64,000 nucleotides of DNA. Source: Tethya wilhelma. Its lineage: Eukaryota > Porifera > Demospongiae > Tethyida > Tethyidae. The notes beneath the pieces are model-generated. The model did no database searches and was not told the DNA's origin. It worked only from the letters and a program-made list of their open reading frames with translations. The stretch is from contig CAXIPT010000002.1 in the NCBI GenBank assembly GCA_964030475.1, positions 4,815,087-4,879,086 on the forward strand, in the 5' to 3' direction. Shown piece after piece: positions 12,162 through 25,487 of the stretch. Position 1 is the first letter of the stretch. Each line of letters starts with the position of its first letter. The translations under genes were made by a program, and so were the position numbers.

Positions 12162-14464
12162 ACTCGAGAGAGAGTGATGAGTCAGTGATGGCTTGATTGG
12201 TGTGTGGGTCTAAAGCTTTTAAATCATTTGATTGGTCGATTGTATCGGCTACCTGATGGTGTGCACTCATCCGCGACCATGTTCATACCCACCTCCACTT
12301 GTTATGATGTCCCTACCAGGTCGTTGTCACAATACAAATCTCGTCAAACCGGTTTGACCAGCTCTCACACACACACATCACTCACACTAGTACACGAAAC
12401 ACATGTACATGTACATGTGTTACTACATGTTACATGTACATTTACATGTAAGTGTGTACAATAAACATGCTTGCATATAATCCCCTCACTATATGTAGCT
12501 ATAGACGTTTCCTTACCAACCAAGCTTACAGACAAAACTAGTCTTGTTTACAAAACAAAATCTAGCTGACTTGTTTTCTCTAAAGTCCACATGTCAATAC
12601 TGTACAATGGCATATTAATATGGCTATGTGTACATGATGAAATGGTGAAGCCGGCTAGTGTATATGTAGATTGACCACCAACAGAAGTTAATTGTTAACA
12701 GGACCTGCTCCTTTTAATATGATTTGTACCCGAGCTAGTTCTGTGGTGTTTTCCCATGATATGAACTGACTGATATTATAATATTCTTCATCTCTATATT
12801 TGAGTTGAAACTGTGTGCACACTGTCTGAGAGAGAGTTATATATGACTATGTAACTATGGACATGAGTTACAACTCTATGTTTGAGTTACATATAATAAC
12901 TGGGATAGTGCAAGTTATAACTTACTCTGTGTGAGTTATAACTGTGATTGTTTGTGTTATAACTCTGTCAGCTAACTGCTAATCATACTCACACATACAC
13001 ACACACACATCCACACAGAGTGTCTCTTCCTCCAATACGGCAAGTCCCTCCGTCGTTGTCCCATGCCCTCCCCCATCACCCTCTCCACGATAAAGAACCT
13101 CTACGTGAACATGTTTGACATCTCTCCCCAAGTCCTGGACAACCCTCACTGCCACATCTACATACGACATAAGGACGGCCGTCAGTGGGAGGAGCTTCAG
13201 AATATCAGGTGACTAGAATAAAACAGAAAGGGGTGTGGGGATAATTTTAGACTTCAAATATATTATATGTGATTTTTTGTCTTCGGCCAGTTTGCTAAAG
13301 TGCATGTATTGTGTTAGATTTGCGATTGTAATCTACGATAATAAAAGTGATTATTTTTGTCTTTTACTAAAGAGTGTTTCCATAGCAACAGTTGAATTAT
13401 TATTATGCAATCTTCGTTTGTTTCTTTAGTTTGATTGCCGATCACTGCATCCTGCTGTTAGTGGACACGCCCACTGGCCATGCCCCCAGTCAGGCTGATT
13501 CCGATATCAACATGCCACTGACGGGTAGCTCTCAAAGGTCACAGGGGTCAGCAGGGTCAACAGGGTCACAGGTTGTCTCGGAAACGCTTGGAAGTGGAGA
13601 CACACCCATCGGCAAACTGTGAGTGTGTGTTTTATGAAAATACTATGAATAGATAAAAGTTGAAATATTGAGCAGCTAATAGCAAAGCCTTGTTCTCAGG
13701 CTCCCTCTCTGTGAGTCCACTAGTCCACTTCATTTCCAGAGAGACGTCCTGGGAACAAGACTAGCTATTGATCATTTAGGAGTTCAGTTTTATGACTGAC
13801 ATACACCTATCTTCAAAAGGAGCAGTATCACTTTGTAAGCACTGTTTTGTTACCAAAAAAAAAAAAATTTTTTTTGACCTTTTATGACAGTCTATAACCT
13901 TTTGTGACATTTGGTTTTGTTTCTAGTGCAATCTAGATACGTACCACATTCCAGATACTAGCTCGTGCACATGCATGTATTACGCGTTTGTCAACAAAAA
14001 CATCACAAAACATCGTGCATTTTATTTTTGGTAATAAAACAGTGCCTATACTCTTAAGTATCTCGACTTGACCTGCATGAACTGATCCTTGTATGTAGGA
14101 ATGGTCTCTGGAAGAGTGGCCGTTGTCAGGAGGTGGAGGACCTCTCGAAGCTCTCGGACAACCTCCCTCTCGTCACCCTAGAGGACACCACCATGACATC
14201 ACCGTTCTCGGTGAACAGCAGCACGTCTGGAGGTATTGTAGATGATGTAATCATTACATAATGTACAAAATGTGTGCACACACAGTAGCTACATTGTAGT
14301 TGTAACCTAAATTTTGTGCAGAATTAATTTTATTTCTGTTATTCTTAATTCTGTTACTGTAAGTGCTGTTAGCACAGTTGGTAGGTACTTGGTCTATAGT
14401 TCACATGGTCCCTGGTTCAAGTCACACCACAGTCATGCCTTTAAAACTACTTTTTCGACCAAAT

Positions 14465-14505
<41 letters not shown>

Positions 14506-17500
14506 CCTCCCCAGTCTACTCAGACCCTGCTGTGGACACAAAGAAGCTAGCTTTGAGAGCCAAAACTCTCCAATCAACTGTGGCTTCCTTGAAGGAAGAG
14601 ATGTCTCTCATGAGAAAAGATCATTTGGAAAAAATGACGGACTTTTCTCGTACCCTTGAACAAACATCGCAACGACTCTCTTCTGCTGTGTCAGCAATAT
14701 TCAAGATGGGTGTGGTCACTACAAAGGGGGTGGAGTCATTCAGACAAGAGAGGGCGGAGCTTTATGGACTGAAGGAAGGTTACGACCAATGTGCCCAGAA
14801 GACAATGAGAGAACTCAAGTGAGTGGTGTGGATCTTTGTGGTTTACAATGTAGCTTAACCAGGGATGTTTTGATCCTCTGCATACATGCATGTGACTGAG
14901 TTGTAACCGACGGCTAGTTATAACTCACATGTGACAGCTAGTTATGATCACATGATACAGAGTTGTAACTCACATAACAGTTATAACTCACATATGACAA
15001 GAGTTATAACTGATATGTGACGTACCCATTACAGATCGAGTTATAACTCACTTAACTGTCATTGTCGTGCAATTGATCCATGATTGCAACAACTGAGCTG
15101 CAATAAATAGTCAACCATTCTCCCATTCCTCATTCTCCAATAATCCATTCCTCATTCTCCCTATCTGTCTTCAGTGTGTTGGAACGGGCCGTGGAAGATA
15201 TGAGAGTGGACGTGGTCCAGAGGAGGTGCAGGGTGGATGAGGGAGAGCTGGAGTCCCTCACCCTGGCCGTCCACACCCTCGGCAGATCAGTGGAGGAGAT
15301 AAAAGGTCAGCTAATTCTCTTTGAGCATGCACGAAGGATCGAATAATAATGACCTACACACACACACACACTGCATGCTCTTGCTGAATTCCATTTTCTC
15401 ATGTAGTATTTTCCTCTCTGCTTGTTTAATCAGAATAATTTAAGCTTAATTCACTGTATGTACAAGTGTTTTTGTTTCTTTGATCCTATGTGTAGGTTTG
15501 TATGAACCATTGGAAGTGAAAATGAAAGGAGTGATGGAAAAAGAGCTTGAAACAATTGTCAGTGAGGAAAAGTAAGTCCATGGACTGCAGCACTTTACCT
15601 CCTTGACTACTGTAATTAATGTACTTAATTTTTATTCTGTTCTATATAATATAATAATTGATATTATTATACACCAGATATCTTCAGGAAGAACGACCAA
15701 GATTAGAAGAAGCATTGCTAAAACAGAAGAAGCTTGAATCCATCCTCTCAACACTCACTCAATACGCCACCGTCCAGACCCATCGTACACCTCTCATTCC
15801 ATTTTTCCCCAACATCCCAGACCCTGACAGAGAAACACTTATTGAGAACATCAAAGCCATCACTCCAAACCACACCCTAAGGGTGGAGTCTCTCAAACTG
15901 TCCGAGACCATTCAGCAGAAGAAGAAGGAGCTCTACTCTCCAGCTAGGAAGAGGATCAAGAGATTTGAGAATCAACTTCAGATTCAACGCGATCACTTAC
16001 AACACAGAGACGTGAAAACCCTCGAGAATAGTCACCTGAGAAACGTAAAGGTTTGGTTTCTGGAGGAGAAAAGAGACAGGGAGAAGAAAAACGAACAAGA
16101 GTTTGAACGACTCATGAAACTAGATGCTCAAAAGAGAAATAAGGAGCGTAAACAGATGGAGGAATTGTGGAGACAGCAAAATTTGGCTCGCGAGAAAGCA
16201 AATAGTTTGAAAGCTCGACAACTGCAGAGTCACGAGAATGTCTTGAAGAGTCTTCAGAATGAAGAAAATCATGGTGTTTTGCCTGATTCCCATTCCAATA
16301 GAAGGCAGAGAGATGTCCCATTCCAAATCTCACGTAGCGACGACCGATTATTGGAAACTGGGAAGGAGACTCACGTTGATGGTGATGCACACTTTGGACG
16401 GGGCAGATCGAAAACGTTTCACGCTACAAGGAGTGACGAACGAATTCTAGATTCTGTAAACCCACGTCAGCATGCAAACCATCCATCTTTTCATACTCGG
16501 ACTTATAGCGATGATTCCACTCATAATCACAGCTCAAATCCAGCTCGACTTTACAACGGACCACCTAAATCGATCAAACTTCGTCCCGTACCTAGAGGGC
16601 GTAACCTTAAGAAAATGCCTCAAGGCAATTTGAGCAAACGCAAGAGTATCGGCTATTTGGGAGAATTTGATGATCTTCAAGTTCAATATGATGCCTCTTT
16701 TCAAAGCAGTGGGGCTGATCATAGCCAGAGTATCGCTAGTTCCATCAGCAAACTGCGAAATGCCAGTACCAATTCACAGAGCTCTTTTTCTTCATCTGGA
16801 AATAGTAGTAGCAAACACGTGCCTGGTAGCTCCGTTGGTAGTAGTGGACGTGGAGTGGGTGGAGCTTTAAACGTACACCAACAACAGGCTGTGTCTCATT
16901 CTAATTCTGGAATGGGAATGAAACACAAACAACCCAAGATGAATGGGGTCCCGGCACGTTATGTGATGTACGAACACCACAGTCAGCCCACCAGTGATAG
17001 CGGATATCCTGGAAATGGATCCGGAATGGAACACAGTTTCAATGGAGTATCATTAGAACCAGAATCAGACCTCTCCAGACATGAGGCACACGTGTCCCAT
17101 TCCCACGTCAAGTCAAAGAAGAGGACCAGCGGACAGTCCCACCAATCAGCGAGAGTACCCCTGCGATCAAACTCAGACGACTCTCTTTTTGAACATTCGA
17201 CTGTCTATCCTCAAAATACCTCCACAGTATCTGACCACCACCATCGCCATCAGCAGCAGCACACACATCAAGACATTGGTTCAACTGAAGATCAAAGATG
17301 GGCCACAAACATCTTCACTTCTGATACACTTCCAGTGAACAAAGTAAAGAGACAACTAAAACAGGACTCGGTTGCTAATGGCAACAGGACAACTCAACAC
17401 GTACCACCATCAAATGAAAGTTCAAAGGTTAAATCGCCGAGAAGTAAGAGTTCAAAAGTCAAATCGTTGGCTAATGAAAGCATCTCAAACCCGAGACAAC

Positions 17501-18036
17501 CAACTTTTCATCACTCGTACACACAAGTCATGCACCACAACACCTCTCACAGCAACATCAGTGGGAATCAATCTGTGAACAAAACTCCGACAAAACCTGT
17601 GTCCCATTCCAGTAAATCCAGAACTCAGTACGTCCATTCTGAACCACACCCACATCGCCAACAGCAACAGCATTCTAACAGTCATGGTCACAGACCGAGA
17701 CACTCTTCCAATGGAGCACCAACTCACAACCATCCCAGCTCCCACGGACAGACTGTGAATCTTCCCATTAGACCAACAAAGAGTGCTCAGACTGTTCCGG
17801 CCAATCGCACCATCACCGGCGATACCCAGCTCACTTCGTACCCACGTTCTTATACAGCTGCTGTGTCCAATATGCAAATGAGGAGTGCTTCTAACGGTCG
17901 GCCCCTGCCTGTGGGGGGTTCAGGGGGAGGGAGAGTGGCCCCCAGTGGGGGTCGTGGTGGTGGTGGCAAGGTGCAGGCTTATAAACCTCATCTGGTTCAC
18001 AATAGTAGGGGAGAGTTGTTAGGATCACTTGTTTGA
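11074..18036 (+). CDS. SRCIN1 (p140Cap)/KIAA1217 (sickle tail) family protein, complete
   Basis: An adaptor family linked to actin and Src signalling (AIP3/Bud6-related region). Eight exons in phase give 1268 aa: 11074-11497, 13019-13208, 13430-13618, 14099-14232, 14515-14818, 15175-15305, 15496-15571 and 15678-18036. Exon 1 has RRHTL and EKFFELLKNKYPEQA, matching SRCIN1 ERRHTV..FMDHLKSKYPQHA. Exon 2 (CLFLQYGKSLRRC..STIKNLYVNMFDI..HIYIRHKDGRQWEELQNI) matches the VLFLQFGEETRRVHI..DTLHALIAHMF..ILIKDEARNVFYELEDVRD domain. Exons 5-8 are coiled coil, including YLQEERPRLEEALLKQKKLE, comparable to FLKEEPQRLDGLLKR. The ~600-residue tail is Ser/His/Gln-rich and low in predicted order. One ancestral gene probably corresponds to both vertebrate paralogues. 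Confidence 0.82.
11655..11975. repeat. GGCTAGGGCTAGGG-rich minisatellite in intron 1
   Basis: At least seven imperfect units of roughly 40-60 bp alternate GGCTAGGGCTAGGG, TTTATAAAA and ATGACTTTTAA blocks. The G-rich strand resembles telomeric TTAGGG, but every unit is interrupted by the AT-rich block. It lies in the SRCIN1-like gene between exons 1 and 2. Confidence 0.9.
14361..14432 (+). repeat. tRNA-like sequence (A and B boxes), probable SINE head
   Basis: TAGCACAGTTGG at 14370 fits a Pol III A box, and GGTTCAAGTC at 14414 fits a B box, at tRNA-like spacing. The arms do not close into a good cloverleaf, so a tRNA-derived SINE or tRNA pseudogene is more likely than a functional tRNA. It lies in an intron of the SRCIN1-like gene. 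Confidence 0.45.
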
Positions 18037-18832
18037 ATCTCATACTTTTGAAGTCATGCATCATTATTGTGTATTATATAATTTTTCTCAACGTTTTTTT
18101 AATTCTCTTTGTCAAAAAGCTATTACAGATTATAATTATAATAAAATTAATATTAATTGTATGTGTGTTGTTGTGTGTTGCTAGGAAACAGTCAGAGGTA
18201 CAGGTATGTGATGCATGCATGGCATTAATCAACAAAGACATTGGTTCCGTAATTACTGTTATTGTTTGTATCATCGTGCAAGACATGCAGTGACAGAGAA
18301 TTTTGGTACTACATAGCTAAGTAAATTTGAAGCATTGTGAATTTTCTCCCAAAAAAACTTTCTAAGACTTGCATTATTAGTGCATACGTGCACTGATACC
18401 CTACATGATGAACCGTATTAAATATATTATACATATACACACCTCACTGCATATGCATGCAACCGACCAGGTCAGAAAATATGTTGCCAGGGCATGTAAT
18501 ATCATGCTTCTCTTTACACAGCAATTAAAGGAGACATACATATAAGGCTTAGTTTAAAATTCCTGTGATTAGCTGCACATATACACTCTGGGTTGCATAT
18601 TATAAGATTTCCACCAATTACACAGGCATCAATTCCACCCAGGCTCCTATACTCTGTGAGTGTTTTTTGACACTGCAGATCAGTCATTACTCAGTACATA
18701 AATGTATGTAGCTACTTATCTATTAGTTATACAATAAATACAGCTATATTTTCAACCTTGCTTAGCTTAGCCTAAATTGCTCTCAATCAATCTCTCTTAG
18801 TTAAACCATAGCTATAGCTGTGTGGTGACATC
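18037..18832. other. Intergenic, AT-rich, no gene seen
   Basis: About 800 bp between the SRCIN1-like stop and the first scramblase. No conserved coding segment was found. It should contain the SRCIN1-like 3' UTR and the scramblase promoter. Confidence 0.6.
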
Positions 18833-20341
18833 ATGACAACACCTCTAGCTGGACAAGAAGGAGATCAAACTTCTTCAACGGCCAGGATTTCAATGCAACA
18901 AGGTATTATATAGCTACACTCCTAGTTTTCACACTGCATTGCTACAATATGAAAGATAATATAAATTATTATGTTTAATCATCAATCATTCCATGATTCA
19001 TCAATAATAATGATTCTTTTTTTCTGATTGTATTTAGGAACAGAAGCAGACAGCACCATATTGTCATTTCCTGGTGCCAGTGGCCTAGTGCCAATTTGTC
19101 CTCCTGGACTAGAAGCTCTGCTGGGAGTGGACTACCTTAGAATGACATGTGAGTGAATAATGTCAACATACAGCTTACAGTTGACACAATGAAGTATATA
19201 GCTTATAACTGTTACATCTGTATATTAGAATTATAGAGACGTATGCTATTATATACTTATAAGCTACATGGCCTATATTTATATTGACTTTTTTTACAGT
19301 ACACATGACTTCAATTGATGATTATTGTCATAATTTAAGATTGACAATTATTTATTAATTTTTTACTTTAACCAAATTCAACTATACTTACTTAAACACA
19401 ATGATCTTTTTGAATTTGGCATAATATTACTACTCTTAATTCACAGCTCAGACAAGAGCATTCACGCCCAATAATGACATGATATGGTCCATACTGATCA
19501 ATGGTAGAACCGTTTATGATCTACAAGCCCCTAATCGAGGTATAATTATAGCTGCATGATTACTTTAACGAGAAGTCATTAATAATTATGCTCCCGTTGT
19601 ATTGTTGAACATAAATTTATTATTATCAATTATTATTTCTTTTATTATTTCCTTTGTACAGTATTTTATGGAGAAAATCAGGTGAGCTATTTTTATTTCC
19701 TATAATAGCCGTTCAAAATAGGCTACAAAATTATAAATGCATGCTTGTTAATATACTGCATACAAACTGGTTATTAATTTTGTATAGATAGCCAAGTTCT
19801 CAAAAGGAGATCGGTATGCTAACGGTTGTTGTGACAGTTGTTGTCCTGATGAAAACAGCTATGTTGATTCACCCACCATGTTTGTAGAAGCTCCCATAAG
19901 CAATACTATAGGAGGAGTAATCCAGAAAGATTACGACATCAAGACGTCGAGTACTTTCTCCATCTTCAATGTGGACAGAGAGGTTGTCATGAGAATATCT
20001 GAAGATAGGACACCTCAGTCTGAACATAGTCAGGATCAGTCAACAGATTTTAACGTGAGTCTTTGAAAAACTGTCAAAACACATTAAGTATGATTAGTAC
20101 AAAAATTACATAATCATGACATCTTTCAATCTGAGATGCTATTAACATCATGATCATAATATCAATTTTTGTACAGATATTGTCATTGGGGCTTGACAAA
20201 CTTGGCACAATTAAGAGAAACAAATATAGGAGGACTTTGTTGTTATATTGTAAGTCATACATACAATTAGCCAGCTGTAGCCTCGTGCACGTTGTCCCTC
20301 ATAACTGCAAGTAGCTATATAATATATTGTACATGCATGGT

Positions 20342-20388
<47 letters not shown>

Positions 20389-20634
20389 TTACAGTTCCAC
20401 ATGATCTTGATGTCAAAATGAAACTGGTTCTAATACTGGCAGGTGTAATGATAGTAAGAGATTGATCTCAATGTAGCTAATGATGTGTAAAAATATTATT
20501 ATTATTATTATTATTATTATTTGCAGAATAAAAGAATTGAACATAAAATAAACCTAACCAATAGGCCTAGGACTTATGGTGCCGGCCATCCTGGTGGAGC
20601 AATGTGTGGAGTGGATGGAGCTTGCGGTTACTAG
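18833..20634 (+). CDS. Phospholipid scramblase family protein A
   Basis: PLSCR-type proteins move phospholipids between leaflets or act as palmitoylated membrane and nuclear factors. Eight exons in phase give 266 aa: 18833-18902, 19038-19148, 19447-19539, 19662-19681, 19788-20054, 20177-20249, 20395-20453 and 20527-20634. Family marks are LVPICPPGLEALLGVDYL (human VPVCPPGLEYL), the Cys cluster NGCCDSCC at the expected palmitoylation site, EAPISNTIGGV, the strand FSIFNVDREVVMRIS and the C-terminal FPHDLDVKMKLVLILAGVMI (human FPLDLDVKMKAVMIGACFLI). The Pro-rich N-terminus of mammalian PLSCR1 is absent. A short Gly-containing tail follows the terminal hydrophobic segment. It is the first of three same-strand paralogues. 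Confidence 0.88.
20341..20386. repeat. (CA)n microsatellite ending near a scramblase A acceptor
   Basis: A CA run followed by CCTTTACAG and the exon at 20395 (FPHDLDVKMK). Confidence 0.9.
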
Positions 20635-21004
20635 ATCATTGTTTCGAATTTCAAAAAACATTTATGATTTTGTATTTACTTGTTTCATGCAGGACATTTT
20701 ACATTTGAATATTAAATACTCCGACATTACAGTACTACAATTCAATGTACATGTGAAACGCTTTTACTAAAAATCATTGCCGTTTTTATAATTATTACTT
20801 CAAGTTACAAAAAATTATATCCATGACTAATGCACATTCCAAAGTATATAGCTAATATCATTGAAGGACATGTTCATGTTGACATGTTGCTACTCTGCAT
20901 GTACTCTGAACTCTAAACCCGTGTAAGTGCAGCCAGCGGTAATTGTCAATACTTCTCTACCAAAAGCTGATCAAGTGGTCAGTTTAGCACTCATTTATAT
21001 AGCT

Positions 21005-22572
21005 ATGGAGCCTCCAATCCCAGCAACTGCTAGTGGACTAGTACCAACTTGTCCCCCAGGACTGGAGAAACTGTTGGGACTGAATACCCTTACAGTTTTG
21101 AAAAGTAAGTAGAGTCACTTTTAATAGTAGTCCACTGCCTTTCATGTCTATATGCTCATGCATGCACCCCTCAAGCATCTATGACTCAAAATTGGTCAGT
21201 TATAAGCAATGGCACGACAATCTATCAACTGGTAGGGGTATCACCTATAGGTGAGCTGTATATGTAGGAACAATATTATTAAACCAGACATAATTTGCCA
21301 TTCATGAGATGCTATAAATTGTATTTCTTTAACAGCTGTTGTCCATGGCCGCAATCAGACGGTAAGATCTCTATTAATAATTATTTTATTAACTCTGTCT
21401 ATTAAAAATAATTTGTAGTAAGTTTCTAGATCAAGATTCGACACAATTGTAATTATCATTATGTAGTCATTCTAATTAATTTAATTCCATATCGAACAGG
21501 TAGCCAGATTTTCAAGAGTGGCTCAAACCACGACCTGCTGTTTCTGTTGCACTGAGACTGTCCTTTCCTCCTCCCATTTATCGGTTGAAGCACCTCTCGG
21601 CAACACAATAGGGAGCGTGAAAAGAGACAAGAGTTTTTTACTGACCACCTTTGCCATTGATGACGTGGATGGAGAGGCGGTCTTGAGAGTGGCAAGGGAT
21701 GATACTGCACCTCAGCTAACTGGCGGGCCAGTCTTTAATGTACGTGATTTGATAATTTGATACCATTACATGTATAGTAATAGAACTGGTTCACAATTAC
21801 TTGAGGTCTCATCGCAATACTATTAACAGGTGCATGCGTACGAAAATTATAGATAGTTTGAGATCTGTTTGATATTAGTTTGGTGTCAACATTATATGAA
21901 AATACTTAATACGTGGCATAATCAGAAAGGTGTGTACTTCATTACTATTGTTCAAGGGTTTAATAGAAACTTTGTTTTTCCTAAAACATTAAATTTTATG
22001 TAGATACTGTCTCTATGCAAAGACCAGTCGTCTATTGTTTACAAGATTGGCCAGATAATGACGTGTGCAGGAGCAGTGTACGTAATGACATGTAAGCCAC
22101 TTTATTGTGATTATTTAACGCTCATCTCTTTATATATAATTAGACTGCATGTGTAAAATATAATGGAAATACATGCCTTCTATAAAACTGCACTCGTAAA
22201 CTTGTAAAATAACTGTAGGTTAATTGCATACTTGACCCCTGACATATTTCACTCTGAACTTTAATATTATTGCACCATAATACAGTTCCTCATGACCTTG
22301 AAGTCAAAATGAAACTGTCACTAATATTGGCAGTCAATCTGATTGTAAGAGAGAAAATTGAATTGTACTATAGCCAACACAATAATAATAGCGAATGATT
22401 CCCAATTATGTATGATTTGCAGAACAGAAGCCTCGAGCGACGTACTGCCTGGGGTTATGGCTATGGTGGTGGTGGTGATGGTGCGAGTGTTGGAGGATGG
22501 TCGGGTGCTAGTGGCGGGAGTGGGGGAGGCTTTTCAGGAGGAGGCTGTTCAGGAGGAGGGGGGTCAGGGTAG
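21005..22572 (+). CDS. Phospholipid scramblase family protein B
   Basis: Seven exons in phase from the ATG at 21005 give 245 aa: 21005-21104, 21176-21250, 21336-21361, 21500-21739, 22004-22091, 22286-22344 and 22423-22572. Marks are LVPTCPPGLEKLLGLNTL, the Cys cluster TTCCFCC, EAPLGNTIGSV, FAIDDVDGEAVLRVA and FPHDLEVKMKLSLILAVNLI. Exon boundaries match paralogue A. The last exon adds a ~40-residue Gly/Ser-rich tail (GYGYGGGGDGASVGG and onward) beyond the membrane segment, which is not typical of vertebrate PLSCRs. The frame is open upstream of 21005 to a possible acceptor near 20933, so an extra 5' exon is possible. Closest to paralogue C. Confidence 0.85.
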
Positions 22573-23184
22573 CTAGTCATATCTATTATGGACTATATAG
22601 GTGTATGGTCTTCAGAATCAGTGCTCTCTTTCATTGACAATTCTTTCCAATTCACTGAATGCTGTGTGTGCATGTGACAGTGAACCAGTGAATCATGCCA
22701 TATAGCTACCAATGAGTATCCTTATGCTGCCAAACACTATATTGTTTTTTTCAGTGAATTTCAAGTTGTGTGTGTATTAACTCTTTATGATTATAATGCT
22801 GTGTACCTACAATATCATGTGTAATGTACTATTTATAAGCCCTGTTGCATGTCATTCAAATTCCTGGCTATTCAAACTATTAAGTACAGCTTGCTAGGAA
22901 AGATCACCACCAGATGGGTAAGGAGTTCAAGTTCAACATGTGTAGGTGTATCACTTGAAATTTAATTGAACAGTGATTGCATACTTGTACTCTGTACTGG
23001 ACTGAATACTCTTTGACTGTTGTACTCCGAACTGATACATGGTCATGTAAGGCTTCAAATTAACTTTCAAGTCACGACTGCACGAAACTCTCATATGACT
23101 TAAGCTTCAGCTCAACCAAGGCAGGGAGAAAATGCAGGTTATGTTTCCGTACCATCTAGCTACAGTCAGTCTACTTACTATCAG

Positions 23185-23997
23185 ATGGAGCCTCCAATGT
23201 CAGCAGCTGGACTAGTACCAACTTGTCCCCCAGGACTGGAGAAACTGTTGGGAGTGAATACTCTTACAGTTAAGAAAGGAAAGTAGGTGATATAATTAAT
23301 AATTTAGACATCATTGGGTCAATCAACTGACTTTCAACATAATAATCATTGATGCATGGACTATATAATATTATTCAAGATTCTATGACTCAACATTGGG
23401 CCGTCATAAGCAACAGAATAGTGATTTATCAACTGCTAATTGGCTGGCCACTAGGTATATAACATAATACATATATACAGTCATTTGATTTCATAAGATG
23501 CTTTACTATCGTATTTTCCACACACATTCTTATTTCTGATTCCTCAACAGATGTCATTGATGGTCAAAATCGGACGGTGAGATCTCTGCTATTAATTTTA
23601 TTCTACAGCTCATGCAGTAGCTAGAGACATCATTGCATTGTGAATTATAGTGCGCTGTATCATCCTGTATATGTATGTAATATAATACCTAGGTGGCCAG
23701 ATTTTCGAGAGTGGCTAAGACTTGTTGTTGCTGTTTCAGTGACCAATGCTCCTTCTCCCACGTCTCGGCAGAAGCACCCCTCGGCAATACCATAGGGAGT
23801 GTGAAAGAGGACAAGAGTTCATCACCAACCACCTTCTCCATTCGTGACGTGGACGGAGAGACTATCCTAAGAGTGACAAAGGATGAAACAGCACCTCAGC
23901 TTCTTCAACTTGGCGGTCCCGTCTATAATGTAATTATTAGTAATTATTACCAGAGAAAAAAGTAGCATTTTAGCTTGAGGTTTGATCGATGCCTTTC

Positions 23998-24074
<77 letters not shown>

Positions 24075-24725
24075 CTTTGCTTATTATGATTATGCATTAA
24101 TTATCACACTGTGGTTTAATTCAAATGCTTTTGTATGCATGTTATCCATAAAAAATAATGGCTATAATTCTTAATTCTGAGCATTAAATTTTAGATACTG
24201 TCCACCAGCAAGAAGAAATCATCTATGGTTCAACAACTTGGGCAGATTAGGAGAAATGCAACAGAAACTGAATTTTACAGAAAAGACTACACAATGTCAT
24301 GTGAGCCACTGCAATGGTATTAATGTTCATCGCATTGTGTATGGTTTTGTGTCTGCATATCTACCAATACCATGTGCCAGTATATAAATCATGTAAATAA
24401 TTTGGTTGGGGATGTCATGCTTGACCTCATAAATGTTTAATCAGTCTTGTTTGTTGTATATCATTTGCAATACATCGCAGTTCCTGACGACCTTGATGTC
24501 AAAATGAAGCTGATGCTGATAATGGCAGTCATATTGATTGTAAGAGAAATAGCTTATAATTCTATCTCTGTAGACACACTAATTATAACTATATATATAT
24601 ATATATATAACATTATACAGAACAGAAGTGTTGAAAATTATGCTCTCAGAGTTCATTACAATGATTCTAGTGGTGGTCATTTTGGAGGCTTTAACAGTGT
24701 CAGTGGGCCAGTCCCCTTTAGCTGA
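23185..24725 (+). CDS. Phospholipid scramblase family protein C, first junction unclear
   Basis: Exons: 23185 to about 23275, 23380-23454, 23551-23576, 23693-23929, 24195-24300, 24481-24539 and 24621-24725. Marks are LVPTCPPGLEKLLGVNTL, a run of Cys (KTCCCCFSDQC), EAPLGNTIGSV, FSIRDVDGETILRVT and FPDDLDVKMKLMLIMAVILI, with a Gly/Ser-containing tail. The frame is open upstream of the chosen ATG (YVSVPSSYSQSTYYQ) to a possible acceptor near 23109, so the start may be earlier. Exon 1 must end in phase 1 to join exon 2, but the GT dinucleotides near 23270-23285 give other phases or a stop. This is a sequence error, a non-canonical donor or a splice-damaged copy. Later exons are intact, so recent decay at most. 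Confidence 0.78.
24001..24073. repeat. (CA)n microsatellite, scramblase C intron
   Basis: About 73 bp of uninterrupted CA between exons 4 and 5 of scramblase C. Confidence 0.92.
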
Positions 24726-25422
24726 GGAATTGGTGTGTCCCCATGTATTGACTGAGCTGAATGTGCAACTTATTACTTGTTTGTTTGTTTGTTAAGTGTG
24801 TGTTTCTGCTGACTGTGTGTATTCTTTATATGTTCCTATAATTAATTGTTTGTCCTTCTTTATGTGTACCTCTTGTTGGCATGGTCAAATTATATACTAT
24901 TAGTAATGTACTTTCACCTCAGTATGTATACGTAATTAATGCATTGAGTGCTTTTGTCATTCAGGATTTAGATTAGTGATACAGAATTGAGTCACTTCAA
25001 GTCAACAATTATTATTATATTATTATTGTTATAATTAAGCCTCGGCGCGTGCGTAGCACGTGCAGAGGGTTGCAGGATCTAGGAGAGGCTGGGCACGAGA
25101 CTAATTTTGCTCTGGTCGTTTTCAGTGTGTGTGCGTCTGTCTGTTACGGGATTATAACTAGTGCACTGGAGAACCCAAGAACCTTTCCCACTAAAACTAC
25201 TGGAGAACCCAAGAACCTTCTAAATTCTGCCAATAGTGCAGCAAGCAGGCTAGTAGCTCTGACCTCTTCTGGTGTTAGCTAGAGTATGGGAACTGTAAAC
25301 TGAACTTCTCTTGAAGCATTAGAGTCAAGAAGCCTAACATCTAATTTTGCTGTGGCATAGAAATAGTTGCAGTCACTAGAAAGCTTAATAATGTGTATGT
25401 ATATAAACTTAGATCTCTTCAA

Positions 25423-25480
25423 GCTGATCGCAATGGTACCAACAACCCCAGCTCAATACGACCTTCCTAGACTGAGATAT
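25423..25480. repeat. Solo right arm of the foldback superfamily
   Basis: AAGCTGATCGCAATGGTACC leads to CGACCTTCCTAGACTGAGAT. This matches the right arm of the elements at 512-782 and elsewhere, with no facing left arm. Confidence 0.75.
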
Positions 25481-25487
25481 GACTACA

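Noticed and set aside
17485..17877. 130-codon minus-strand frame
   Set aside because: Antisense to the His/Ser-rich tail of the SRCIN1-like gene, where codon bias suppresses stops.
25049..25282. 77-codon open frame after scramblase C
   Set aside because: Starts in a GC-rich repeat-like segment and has no conserved features.
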